Source: Candidatus Hodarchaeota archaeon (GTDB taxonomy: Archaea > Asgardarchaeota > Heimdallarchaeia > Hodarchaeales > YT1-039). Taken from it: 17,891 bases of DNA. Numbering within the stretch: position 1 is the stretch's first letter; every line of letters begins with the position of its first letter. Position numbers and translations under genes: made by a program. This document shows, piece by piece, positions 6,266 to 14,633 of the stretch. The notes below the pieces were generated by a model. That model searched no databases, was not told the DNA's origin, and saw only the letters and a program-made list of their open reading frames with translations. The stretch is from assembly GCA_016840025.1 (NCBI GenBank), contig JAEOTF010000496.1:1-17891 (forward strand), given 5' to 3'.

Positions 6266-7318
6266 ATGGTCAAATATTGTTATAAATGTGGTCATACGCT
6301 CTCTCCTGATTCTTTATTCTGTGAAAAGTGTGGGACTTTAGTTAGAAAGAATTCCCCACAAAAAATGGTTCTTAAACCCACTAAACCCCTCACAGAAAAG
6401 TCACAAGTATCTTCTGTGGTAAGAAATTGTGATAGGTGCGGAAATGAACTTTTAATAGATGATCTATTCTGCAAAAAATGTGGAGCTCGAGTAAAAAAAC
6501 CATCTCCGCAGCAAACAGTCTCAAAATCAGCAGGATTAGTGACAGAACCACTAAATAGTGTAGAAGAAGAAACTCTCCAACCCATGGTAGTTGAACCAGA
6601 GTATATGATGGGAGATCCACTCAAATCTGTGGTAGAAGAATTAACCCAACCTGAAGCTGTAGAATCAAAATCCGTAGATCAACCCTCAAAAACTGTAACA
6701 GAAGAATCAGATTCTGTGGGAGGAGAATTAAGTCCACTTGCGGAAGTAGAAACGACCAAACCTGTAAATGAAGAACTGAAATCACCAGGAGAAAAGACCC
6801 CAAAGGTTGAAATCGAAGAATCAAAGTCTATGAAAGAAGAGAGTCAAAAAAGCGATGTAAAAGAGTCTTCAGAATATGGGAGAGTAGAGTCAAAGCCGAT
6901 TGAACCAGAATCCACCCAACCCAATGTAGTACAACCGAAAGAACCATCAGCGGCAAAGCATTGCAATAGGTGTGGATATGCACTTTTGCCGAGATCTTCA
7001 TTTTGCAGAAAATGTGGTGCTCCAGTAAATAAAAGTCCTCCGCCACAAACGGTCTCCAAACCTCCAACGTTAGTGATGGACAAACTGGCTGATGTTACAC
7101 CAAAAGAGCCAGTTAAACCATCACTGACCCAATATTGTTATAGATGCGGAAACAAAGTATCGATAAACACTTCATTTTGTAAAAACTGTGGGAGTCCCGT
7201 AAGAAAACCTCATCATTCCAATAATGCTTCTAGGTCACCCAACTCTCCAAGCGAGAGAGGAAGAAGGCAACATCAGACTCCTCAAGCCTCTTCCTCTCCA
7301 CACCCCAATACTAGCTAA
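6266..7318 (+). CDS. Four-zinc-ribbon protein with a Glu/Pro/Ser-rich spacer
   Basis: The 350-aa protein has four short zinc ribbons of the CxxCG...FCxxCG type. They begin near residues 5 (YCYKCG), 51 (NCDRCG), 231 (HCNRCG) and about 290 (YCYRCG). Each has paired CxxC knuckles about 11-12 residues apart. Between ribbons 2 and 3 lies an unstructured stretch of about 130 residues made of imperfect units such as (V/T)EE(S/L)xxPxxVExKS. The linkers after ribbons 2 and 3 are near copies (PQQTVSKSAGLV and PPQTVSKPPTLV), so the ribbon plus linker unit was duplicated. The C-terminus is basic and Ser/Pro/His-rich. No enzyme domain, signal peptide or membrane helix was seen, so a protein- or nucleic-acid-binding scaffold is the likely role. 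It is the second gene after the receiver protein. Confidence 0.75.
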   Translation: MVKYCYKCGHTLSPDSLFCEKCGTLVRKNSPQKMVLKPTKPLTEKSQVSSVVRNCDRCGNELLIDDLFCKKCGARVKKPSPQQTVSKSAGLVTEPLNSVEEETLQPMVVEPEYMMGDPLKSVVEELTQPEAVESKSVDQPSKTVTEESDSVGGELSPLAEVETTKPVNEELKSPGEKTPKVEIEESKSMKEESQKSDVKESSEYGRVESKPIEPESTQPNVVQPKEPSAAKHCNRCGYALLPRSSFCRKCGAPVNKSPPPQTVSKPPTLVMDKLADVTPKEPVKPSLTQYCYRCGNKVSINTSFCKNCGSPVRKPHHSNNASRSPNSPSERGRRQHQTPQASSSPHPNTS

Positions 7319-7381
7319 TTGCCAACTACAATTTCTCCTTTTTTCAACTAATTGTTGAATGACAATAGGGTTTATTCCCGA

Positions 7382-8164
7382 TTAGTTTGATTCGTTATTC
7401 GGTAATACTTCCTGTCTGACTTTTTGGATATACTCAATAAATGAAGACATCCCCATTTCTTCTACCTCTTTCGCTGATTTTAACGATTGAATTTTTTCAT
7501 ATAAGCCAACTATTCTCAGAAACTGGGCATGAGAAAGTACAGCCGTTTCGGGATAACGAACAAAAATATATGCTATAACAGCCAATGAAAAGAGATCAAA
7601 TAAAAAACCAACATTAATATCTAAGGTCCAAAAGGAGGTGAGATTTCCTATGCGAAGAATTGGATAGATGAAATGAAGAATTGCAGCGATAAGAAACAGA
7701 TTTCTTGTTGTTTCTATCCGTTCATCAGCAATAATACGTGGGGTTGTTGAGTAGACCCAGAATAACAGGATTAATGCATAAATTCGATAAATATTTAGAA
7801 GTATGTTAATAAAGTCATGAGAAAAGAATTGATTAAGAAGTATGAAGGATTCTATACCAAAATACCCTAGGACCCCAATATATAAGAGAACAGGAGGAGG
7901 TTTTTGCCACTTTACGCGAAGTGCATGGATGAATATTAGAAGATAAATAAGAAGGTAGAAGCTGTTATATGGGTAAAATGTTGGTATTAGAACCGCTGAA
8001 ATAAGATTAAGAGCTCCGGTTATAAAAATGCCAATTACAAGAATGAAATCTGTCATTCGGGTTTTAATGTAGTAGTTTCTTAGGATAACAGCTGGGATGA
8101 CCGCTAAGATAGCTGTTCCAAGTCGTATACAGTCGATTAGTTCAAGACCAAGTAAAAGAGACAT
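7382..8164 (-). CDS. Seven-helix membrane protein of unknown function
   Basis: The 260-aa protein has about seven hydrophobic segments (near residues 11-29, 38-60, 66-84, 91-112, 116-140, 154-172, 178-203). They are followed by a cytoplasmic-looking tail of about 55 residues with a helical, charged character (YPETAVLSHAQFLRI, then an EKIQSLKSAKEVEEMG stretch). The arrangement resembles the N-terminal 7TM sensor modules found on archaeal kinases, but no kinase or other output domain is attached. I do not recognise a named family. It is transcribed on the minus strand, convergent with the zinc-ribbon gene (63-nt gap). Confidence 0.65.
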   Translation of the reverse strand: MSLLLGLELIDCIRLGTAILAVIPAVILRNYYIKTRMTDFILVIGIFITGALNLISAVLIPTFYPYNSFYLLIYLLIFIHALRVKWQKPPPVLLYIGVLGYFGIESFILLNQFFSHDFINILLNIYRIYALILLFWVYSTTPRIIADERIETTRNLFLIAAILHFIYPILRIGNLTSFWTLDINVGFLFDLFSLAVIAYIFVRYPETAVLSHAQFLRIVGLYEKIQSLKSAKEVEEMGMSSFIEYIQKVRQEVLPNNESN

Positions 8165-8307
8165 TGTAATCTTCTTTTTTTTTGGTTAAGCACTTATGAT
8201 TAAGCGCAACCTCACAGTTTTTACTTATCATAGGATTCATTGGCTAGTGAAATAGTTTTTCAAATCTGTACTTTACCAATGGGACTACTAATAATCCCAT
8301 AAACGAT

Positions 8308-8808
8308 TTACTTCTCTTTTTTACCTTTCATCATCTGTTCGTAAGAAGGACACCCTAGTTTTCCTTGCTCACAAAGCTCACATAGTTTTCCTCTAATCAG
8401 AAAGTTGGGAGCAATTCCTATCGAAACGTAAGCTACTAGCAAGGATAAATGGAATAATGAAAAATCTGTTAGCAATAGACCCCCAATACCAATAAAAGGG
8501 AGTAATAAGGTTCCAAAACTCAAAATTGCTGTAGGAATAACTTTTTGGGGATTCTTAAACTCGTTAGGATCACCTTTCTTGAAGATTAAGCTGCTTATTT
8601 TTCCAAAACCAAAGCTACACCATGCTCCATAGTAGTAACAGTGGGTACAGCGGAATTTCAATGCAACTAATATTGTCAAACCGCATAATATTAGGTACAA
8701 AAGCCCAAAAAGGGGAGCAATGAAGTAAAAAATAAGCGATCCTAACAAATAACTTGCAGTTGTTAACGTTAATGACAAACAAATAATACGATAAGGATAA
8801 TTTTCCAT
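8308..8808 (-). CDS. Four-helix membrane protein with twin CxxCx6C motifs
   Basis: The 166-aa protein has two hydrophobic hairpins (about residues 7-29 and 31-51, then 91-113 and 117-137). Each hairpin is followed by a cysteine cluster with identical spacing: Cys54-x2-Cys57-x6-Cys64 and Cys143-x2-Cys146-x6-Cys153. The second cluster reads CELCEQGKLGC; the first is followed by SFGFGKISSLIFKKGD. The two-fold layout suggests an internal duplication, with six cysteines on one face of the membrane able to bind metal or form disulfides. The family function is unknown to me. It shares a divergent intergenic region with the 7TM gene at 8935. Confidence 0.65.
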   Translation of the reverse strand: MENYPYRIICLSLTLTTASYLLGSLIFYFIAPLFGLLYLILCGLTILVALKFRCTHCYYYGAWCSFGFGKISSLIFKKGDPNEFKNPQKVIPTAILSFGTLLLPFIGIGGLLLTDFSLFHLSLLVAYVSIGIAPNFLIRGKLCELCEQGKLGCPSYEQMMKGKKEK

Positions 8809-8892
8809 AGTTTTGAATAGTCAATGAAGAGTTAAAATAGATATAGCTTAATTACTATTTATTCTCCCACTAAAAAGAATAACAAAATTCTA

Positions 8893-8899
8893 TTTATAG
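8893..8899 (+). promoter_or_regulatory. TATA-like element for the 7TM-kinase operon
   Basis: TTTATAGG around 8893-8900 lies about 35-40 nt before the ATG at 8935, a normal distance for an archaeal promoter with a short leader. A GGGTG at 8921-8925 could serve as ribosome-binding site for that ATG. Confidence 0.4.
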
Positions 8900-8934
8900 G
8901 GTCTTATAATTGGTAGAAAAGGGTGTATTTTCCA

Positions 8935-9684
8935 ATGGGTGATATAACGTTCTATACTTATGCCATGGGGCTTTCTTCGTTATTGATCGTGTGTACTGGT
9001 CTAATTACGACTATTCTGCTTGCGATAAGATATGGAAAAACTCGTAACACGGCAATTCTTGGTGTCATGTTCTTATTGCTTTCCATGGGATTGACATGGG
9101 TAGGGACCTCAATCTCCTTCTTCTTAGTCTTAGCAGGGGAAGATCCTTTGGGAGAGGTTGCTTATGCTTGGCTTACACTCACAGCCTTATCATGCATTGG
9201 TCCTTTCCTTGTATTCTCCACGATGCAAATGTTACGACAATACGCTAAAAAATTGAGTGTAGTTTTAGTAATAATGATAATTCTTGCTTTGGCGTGTCTA
9301 TTTGCAGCTTATATTCAGACAGAGGAGCACATTGATTATAAGATCCATGAAGAATCGGGGCTGGGAGAAGGGAGTTATACAGGTATTGTTAGAATAACGA
9401 TCGCTGTTTATATCCTATTTACCCTGTTTTTCATCACACCCTTGTATATATTCGTATATAAAAATGCAGATACCTCTAAAGTTCGCATGAAGGCAGGACT
9501 GCTGGCTTTGGGATACGGGTTATTTGGATTTCTCGCGATATTCGATGGGTTGTTTACTTTAGACGCAATACAGGTAATAATCGCTAGAACTGGTCTTGCC
9601 ACAGCCTTATTAGCCATCTATTTTGGATATACTCTACCATCCTGGCTAGAACGCAGGCTGGAAAGCGTTATGGGAATGCTATGA
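8935..9684 (+). CDS. Stand-alone 7TM sensor-like membrane protein
   Basis: Starting at ATG 8935 the protein has 249 residues; a GTG four codons earlier overlaps the GGGTG ribosome-binding site and is less likely. Seven hydrophobic segments are visible, with an extracytoplasmic loop around QTEEHIDYKIHEESG. The last helix is followed by YFGYTLPSWLERRLES, a closing signature seen in the 7TM sensor modules that precede PAS or kinase domains in archaeal signalling proteins. Here the protein stops right after it. The stop codon overlaps the start of the P-loop kinase gene (ATGA at 9681-9684), so the two are translationally coupled and may work as a split membrane sensor and effector. Confidence 0.65.
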   Translation: MGDITFYTYAMGLSSLLIVCTGLITTILLAIRYGKTRNTAILGVMFLLLSMGLTWVGTSISFFLVLAGEDPLGEVAYAWLTLTALSCIGPFLVFSTMQMLRQYAKKLSVVLVIMIILALACLFAAYIQTEEHIDYKIHEESGLGEGSYTGIVRITIAVYILFTLFFITPLYIFVYKNADTSKVRMKAGLLALGYGLFGFLAIFDGLFTLDAIQVIIARTGLATALLAIYFGYTLPSWLERRLESVMGML

Positions 9685-10253
9685 CAAATCCTCTTCTAAT
9701 TGTTGTCTCAGGATTACCAGGGACGGGGAAGACAACACTTGCCAGAAGAATTTCCAGAAGTTTTGATATTCCTTTAATCTCAAAGGACAACATAAAAGAA
9801 AGACTATTTGATGAGTTGGGCACAAAAGACCTAGCATGGTCCCGCAAACTAGGTAAGGCAAGTATCAATATCCTTTTTCACCTAATTATGGTACAACTTT
9901 CCGCAAGAAAATCGGTGATCGCTGAATCAAATTTCAAGCAGGGTATTAGTTGTCAAAGTCTCAAGGAGATCATTAACAAACATCCCTGTGACGTAATTCA
10001 GCTTCATTGTATAACAGATTCAAAGATCCTTTTCAAACGTTTTTTAATGCGAACAGATACAAAAGAAAGGCATCAAGGGCATTCTGATCAATTAACAGAA
10101 CAGGAAATGAAAGAAAAAGATATTCTCGAAGCTCAAAAGCCTTTAAAAATTCCAGGAAGACTTATAACCTTCGATACCACTGATTTGAGGGATGTAGACT
10201 ACAATAGTATACTTAATAGTTTAAGAGAGGTTATAATTCCCTTGTATCGGTAA
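9681..10253 (+). CDS. P-loop kinase-like ATPase (AAA_33/zeta-like)
   Basis: The 190-aa protein has a Walker A motif GLPGTGKTT at residues 11-19. Near 34-45 lies SKDNIKERLFDE, the substrate-side segment of the small-molecule kinase-like P-loop family. VIAESNF at 79-85 sits at the Walker B/acid position. KERHQGH at 128-134 is a conserved stretch of this subgroup, probably in the lid. The family contains ATP-dependent kinases of small molecules and zeta-like toxins; the substrate cannot be told from sequence. The start is fixed by the ATGA overlap with the upstream 7TM gene. Confidence 0.8.
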   Translation: MTNPLLIVVSGLPGTGKTTLARRISRSFDIPLISKDNIKERLFDELGTKDLAWSRKLGKASINILFHLIMVQLSARKSVIAESNFKQGISCQSLKEIINKHPCDVIQLHCITDSKILFKRFLMRTDTKERHQGHSDQLTEQEMKEKDILEAQKPLKIPGRLITFDTTDLRDVDYNSILNSLREVIIPLYR

Positions 10254-10314
10254 ATTCTAAGAAAAAGAAAGGAGATAGATTCAAGTTTGATACATTCTGT
10301 GTGGAGCTATCAAA

Positions 10315-11565
10315 GTGGGTAAAATGATCAATGAAAACCCTAGATGTTTCGTGCTCTTACCCATACTTTTAATCCCTATAATGAGCATAGGGCACATAGG
10401 TGAGTCAATAGAAAAATCAAATAGCGACCTTTATGTCGATCCCGACTACACAGACAACCTTAATCAAACACTCCGCTCAGTGTCGGATATCCCTATAGGG
10501 GTGGCAGTAGATTCCAATCTTCTGAGGTATAATCAACAATATCGAAATATTGTTGCCCATCACTTTAGCTCAATAACACCAGAAAATGCTATGAAAATGG
10601 GACCTTTAGTTCCTTTACAAGGAGATTACAACTGGATAAATGCTGATCTGATCGTTAACTTCGCAGAGCAGATTAATACGAGTATCCATGGACATACTCT
10701 AGTTTGGCATAGTCAACTCCCTACTTGGGTAGATTCATACTCTGGGTCTTCCGAAGATTGGATAAAATTATTGAAAACACATATTCAGACTGTTGTAGGA
10801 CGTTATAAAGGTAGGGTTCAAAGCTGGGACGTCCTCAATGAAGCAGTTAGGGATGATGGATCTGGCTATCGAAACACGATCTGGTTTGAAAATATAGGTT
10901 CTGATTACATTGAATATGCTTTCAGATGGGCTCATGAAGCAGACCCCGAAGCAAAACTTTTCTATAATGATTATTCGTTGTCTGAGAACTCACCAAAACT
11001 TGACTTTGTTGTGAGTATGATCACTTCCCTTAAAGCAGAAGGTGTCCCAATCCATGGTATTAGGTTTCAAATGCACATCACGAATGAATGGCCATCTCTT
11101 AACCAAATGCAAGGCGCGATAGATAAAATTGAAGAATTAGATTTGGAACTTAAGATAACTGAATTGGACATCTCCATGAATTCTCAGGAAATACATTCTA
11201 GTTTAACAAATGAACTAGCTCAAGAACAAAAGAAAAGATATTTCGACGTGGTTAGTTTGTTTCTGCAATCTTCAAAACTTACTGGACTCACTCTTTGGGG
11301 TGTTTCTGATAAGGACTCATGGATTCCTCACTGTTTTAACAGATCAGATTGGCCACTTCTTTTCGATACGAACTATGACCCCAAACCTGCTGTTAAAGGG
11401 TTTTTAGAAGCTTTAAGAAACACCACGTCTGAACCTGCCATCGAAACCACAACAAAAAAGCCTACCAGTTCTACAGCCCAACCTTCGGATTCTCCAGGAT
11501 TTTCGTCGGTCGTACTCTTGATTTTAATTATTACTGTAGTATCCTTTAGAAGATCAAAGAAATAA
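10315..11565 (+). CDS. Secreted GH10 endo-1,4-beta-xylanase with PGF-CTERM anchor
   Basis: This 416-aa protein is a complete glycoside hydrolase family 10 enzyme. The acid/base is Glu176 in SWDVLNEAV and the nucleophile is Glu283 in ITELDI. HGHTLVWHSQLP (125-136), TPENAMKM (88-95) and LWGVSDKDSW are also family hallmarks. The reaction is endo-hydrolysis of xylan backbone beta-1,4 links. A signal peptide covers about residues 1-27. After the catalytic domain comes a Thr/Ser/Pro-rich stalk (about 369-393), then SPGFSS, a hydrophobic helix and RRSKK, a clear PGF-CTERM anchor. The GTG start at 10315 is supported by GGAG at 10303-10306 with an 8-nt gap; ATG 10324 is the alternative. The gene lies 61 nt after the kinase gene. 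Confidence 0.93.
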   Translation: MGKMINENPRCFVLLPILLIPIMSIGHIGESIEKSNSDLYVDPDYTDNLNQTLRSVSDIPIGVAVDSNLLRYNQQYRNIVAHHFSSITPENAMKMGPLVPLQGDYNWINADLIVNFAEQINTSIHGHTLVWHSQLPTWVDSYSGSSEDWIKLLKTHIQTVVGRYKGRVQSWDVLNEAVRDDGSGYRNTIWFENIGSDYIEYAFRWAHEADPEAKLFYNDYSLSENSPKLDFVVSMITSLKAEGVPIHGIRFQMHITNEWPSLNQMQGAIDKIEELDLELKITELDISMNSQEIHSSLTNELAQEQKKRYFDVVSLFLQSSKLTGLTLWGVSDKDSWIPHCFNRSDWPLLFDTNYDPKPAVKGFLEALRNTTSEPAIETTTKKPTSSTAQPSDSPGFSSVVLLILIITVVSFRRSKK

Positions 11566-11566
11566 T

Positions 11567-11584
11567 ATGCTTGTGAAAAAGCAT
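11567..11584. terminator. Short hairpin between convergent genes
   Basis: ATGCTT (11567-11572) pairs with AAGCAT (11579-11584) across a 6-nt loop. It sits exactly in the 18-nt gap between the xylanase stop and the radical SAM stop, so it could mark transcript ends in both directions. The stem is short. Confidence 0.3.
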
Positions 11585-12879
11585 TACTCATAAAATAGGT
11601 TTTGATCTTCCCCTATTGTCCTTAAAAGTCTACATTCTCCTGTTTCAAGGAGTTCAATGACATAAGGCATAACTTTCTTTGGAATTGGAAGTTTATTCAA
11701 TTCTTGTTTACTTATTTCATGAAGATCACAGGAGTAAGTGTCAATATATACTGCAGCTTTTCTGAAATCAGATGTAAATCGCCAAATAGGGGGGTAAAGT
11801 GTTTTAAAATATGCAATTCTGAATAAAATGGTTGAAATTCTTAGATTGTTTTTTATTCGTCCTTCTGGTAGATATCGAGGCATTCGTAAGGGTAATTTAT
11901 AATTTTTACTTATTTCAAAGGCTTTTACTGTTGCGTTTTCTAAGTTCAACTCTTTGATTTGCGAATGATCAGGGCTCCCCCATCTATCATTATTGCCATA
12001 AAGGATTTCATATTTAGGAAGAAGGGTGGGATAGTTCTCCTGTAACATTTGGAAAAAACCAACTTTTTGACGACCTGGTTTTAGAGTTAGTCCACCTACA
12101 ACAACATACTCAGCGGCTACGTCTTCTGCCTGCGAAAAAATACTATCCATATTTTCGTCTGTATCCCCTATCCATGGTAAGACAGGAAGAAAAAGGACAC
12201 CAGCATGAATTCCTTCTTCACGTAGCTGTTTTATCGCGTCAAATCGCTCTGGTGTTGTGCTTGCCCGTGGTTCAATATTCTTTTGGTCATGTGCATCAGC
12301 TAAGGTTATAGAAAAGGAAACATTTGCATAAGGGAGTTTTTTTAGTAAATCGATATCCCTCAAAACCAGATTCGATTTGGTCAGTAATTGGACAGGAAAA
12401 TTATAATCACAGGCGACTTGTAGTAGTTTTCTGGTGATGTTTAATTTCTTTTCAGCAGGTTTTTGGTAAACATCACATACTCCTCCTCCAATACTTACGA
12501 TGAATTTGCCTGGTTGCTGTTTCGCCACTCTCTCTCTTGTACTCGGGAAAAAATCCACTAAGGTCGATGTCTTCTCTTTATGAATAGGGAAAAAGCCTTG
12601 TTTCTGTAGAAATTTCGCAAACAATTGTGGAGCATTGCTTTTACCTTTTATTCTTGTACCAAAATCCTCATGAATGTGATAGCCTTCGGATTTTCCATCA
12701 CAATAAATGCAATCATGCCAACAGCCGCGATAAGGATTCATTGAAGCTTCACTCCACCACCAATCATCAATAGTTGTCCTTTTGGCTATTGTTTTAGCTT
12801 CTATTGTTTCAATTATCATTATTGGAATCCCAACTTGACAATTAAAAAAATTACTGGAAATTAAAGGTTGATAATCCAT
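11584..12879 (-). CDS. SPL-family radical SAM protein
   Basis: The 431-aa protein belongs to the radical SAM superfamily, in the spore-photoproduct-lyase-related group of unknown substrate. The cluster-binding motif is CxxxCxxC at Cys53, Cys57 and Cys60 within NPYRGCWHDCIYCDG. GGGVCDVYQ and a LLTKSNLVLRDIDLL stretch follow the core barrel order. The enzyme would bind a [4Fe-4S] cluster and SAM to make a 5'-deoxyadenosyl radical. ATG 12879 gives the longest frame. ATG 12819 (residue 21) is preceded by TTGGGATT and begins closer to the conserved region, so it may be the true start. The gene is divergent from the HD gene. The substrate is unknown; no DNA-repair partner is adjacent. Confidence 0.8.
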   Translation of the reverse strand: MDYQPLISSNFFNCQVGIPIMIIETIEAKTIAKRTTIDDWWWSEASMNPYRGCWHDCIYCDGKSEGYHIHEDFGTRIKGKSNAPQLFAKFLQKQGFFPIHKEKTSTLVDFFPSTRERVAKQQPGKFIVSIGGGVCDVYQKPAEKKLNITRKLLQVACDYNFPVQLLTKSNLVLRDIDLLKKLPYANVSFSITLADAHDQKNIEPRASTTPERFDAIKQLREEGIHAGVLFLPVLPWIGDTDENMDSIFSQAEDVAAEYVVVGGLTLKPGRQKVGFFQMLQENYPTLLPKYEILYGNNDRWGSPDHSQIKELNLENATVKAFEISKNYKLPLRMPRYLPEGRIKNNLRISTILFRIAYFKTLYPPIWRFTSDFRKAAVYIDTYSCDLHEISKQELNKLPIPKKVMPYVIELLETGECRLLRTIGEDQNLFYE

Positions 12880-12896
12880 TTATTCTTTTGATTTTG

Positions 12897-13481
12897 ATGT
12901 CTTTATTGTATTCGATGGTGAGATTTTTGAATGATGATTATTCTTGGGTGCCTCCTGATGGTCGTTTAGGGCTTCCTGTGTGGCGACTTAATGGGATATT
13001 ATCTATAATTGATAAAAGAATGCGAAGTTTAGATTTAAATGGTAGATTTGTGCCTATTTCATGGAGTACTAAGCATATGTATTCCACCTCCCAATTAGCG
13101 AAAATTATCGCATTGAAACGAGGGATTGATCCCGAGCTTGCGGGTTTGACCTGTGCATTTCACGATATCTACACAATTCACACAGGACTAACTAAAGATC
13201 ATGGTATCCGAGGAGAAAAGTATATACGAGAGATTATTACCGAATACAATAAGAAATGGCAATCAAAATTACCAATAATTACTGAGGATGAAGTTGAGCA
13301 TATTATAAAAGCAATAAGAGACCATAGTGATAAAATAACTGTTACAAATGACCCTCTAGCGGAGCTAGTTAAGGACGTTGATAGTTTAGATAGTTATTTA
13401 CATGGAATGACGACAGATAAAAGGCGAAATTTACGAATAAATCGTTTACTGAAAGAGTTGGATATTACTCACAGTATTTGA
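12897..13481 (+). CDS. HD-domain metal-dependent phosphohydrolase
   Basis: From ATG 12897 the protein has 194 residues; a TTG three codons upstream is less likely. The HD signature is visible: His60 in TKHMYSTS, the His89-Asp90 pair in CAFHDIYT, a further His near DHGIRGE, and an Asp in VKDVDSLDSYLHG. HD proteins hydrolyse phosphate esters, often of nucleotides, with a divalent metal. The exact substrate cannot be named. The N-terminal 50 residues (with WVPPDGRLGLPVWRLNG) are not part of the HD core. It is divergent from the radical SAM gene and convergent with the GNAT gene (48-nt gap). Confidence 0.75.
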   Translation: MSLLYSMVRFLNDDYSWVPPDGRLGLPVWRLNGILSIIDKRMRSLDLNGRFVPISWSTKHMYSTSQLAKIIALKRGIDPELAGLTCAFHDIYTIHTGLTKDHGIRGEKYIREIITEYNKKWQSKLPIITEDEVEHIIKAIRDHSDKITVTNDPLAELVKDVDSLDSYLHGMTTDKRRNLRINRLLKELDITHSI

Positions 13482-13529
13482 GATAATTTATTTCGGTAGA
13501 AAAAGTTGGTTCAGTTTTTTTATTCAATC

Positions 13530-14633
13530 CTATAGATTAGAAATGAGCTTAAGGATGTTCTGCCATTCTTCTGTAGTTTGTAGAATTTTGAACTCTTCAC
13601 ACGTTTCCATATGTTCTAAATTATTCCAACCTTTAACGACAGCAGTTTTTAGTCTAGCTAACGCTAGTGCATTGTTTCCTGTTGTGGCTTGTACACGTGC
13701 TGCGAGATAATAAAACCAGAAAGGCACCTCACCTTTTCTGAATGCATCCTCAAAAACAGTCCCTGCCTCTTCCATATTATTTTCATAGAACAATCTCATT
13801 GCCATTTCAGCTAAATGGGTAGCTTCTTCAAACATACAAATGTACTGAATATAATCCCTCTCCTTGACAAATCCTACCTTCTTAGCAACTCCAATTGACC
13901 CGTAGTTATGGTCCTCACAATGCCATCCGACTCTTATATAACCATCTGAGAAGCTAAAATCAACAGCTGCTGCAACTGTTATAGAACCAAGACCTTTCCG
14001 CCGATAATCCTCACTAGTGAAAATACCAACCTCACATTCTTGACCGCTCGCACAATCTGCCGTGCTCCAAACGATTACTTTATTCTTATGACTCATACAG
14101 GCGCCAAACCCTCTTTCGATAAAAAAAGGGAGTGATTTTCCTATCCATTCTCTTACATCTTCTGGAATAACTAGCTGACTCAAATCTAGATGTTTGTCGA
14201 TACGATGGATTTTAAAATCAGGGGGAAGCTCGTTTTTCCAATCGATCGCCAATTCTTCACAAACGTAATGAATACGATTAACTACCAAGGGTTTTCGTGT
14301 AGGAAAAATCACTTCAAACTCATTTTTCCATTCATCAGATGAGATGTAAAACCATAGGTAGTTTATATCAGTTATCGGGTTTTTTTTGGTTTGGATAATC
14401 TCTAAAAACAGATCTCTAAGAGCTTGGTTGAAACTATCGTTTTTGGAATTCCCAGCTAGAAAGAACCCCTCTGGAGAAGACAGCAACGCACAAGTTGGTC
14501 CAGCAATATCATCCACCCATATTTTACCTGAAGAGGTTCCATCAATCACTGAGGGAATTGAGACTTGATAGTTTAATTCCTTGAAAATATGACGAATCTT
14601 GTGGCACTCTGTTTTTCTTAGTTCGTAAATCAA
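13530..14633 (-). CDS. GNAT acetyltransferase fused to a C-terminal TPR-like domain
   Basis: This is a 367-aa protein. Residues about 30-265 resemble the larger GNAT_acetyltran-type N-acetyltransferases. The acetyl-CoA-binding motif is at 202-217 (EVGIFTSEDYRRKGLG), then VGWHCEDHNYGSIGVAKKVGF (235-255), the end of the GNAT fold. Residues about 270-367 are helical and repeat-like: LFYENNMEEAGTVFEDAF, then ALARLKTAVVKGW and EFKILQTTEEWQNIL, typical of TPR-containing tails. The fusion suggests that the transferase docks on a partner protein. The ATG at 14633 has a weak ribosome-binding site. The acceptor substrate is unknown. Confidence 0.75.
   Translation of the reverse strand: MIYELRKTECHKIRHIFKELNYQVSIPSVIDGTSSGKIWVDDIAGPTCALLSSPEGFFLAGNSKNDSFNQALRDLFLEIIQTKKNPITDINYLWFYISSDEWKNEFEVIFPTRKPLVVNRIHYVCEELAIDWKNELPPDFKIHRIDKHLDLSQLVIPEDVREWIGKSLPFFIERGFGACMSHKNKVIVWSTADCASGQECEVGIFTSEDYRRKGLGSITVAAAVDFSFSDGYIRVGWHCEDHNYGSIGVAKKVGFVKERDYIQYICMFEEATHLAEMAMRLFYENNMEEAGTVFEDAFRKGEVPFWFYYLAARVQATTGNNALALARLKTAVVKGWNNLEHMETCEEFKILQTTEEWQNILKLISNL

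Noticed and set aside
6292..7083. Several minus-strand open frames opposite the zinc-ribbon gene
   Set aside because: They arise from the repetitive, Glu/Pro/Ser-biased coding sequence on the plus strand and translate to Leu- or Ser-rich low-complexity text.
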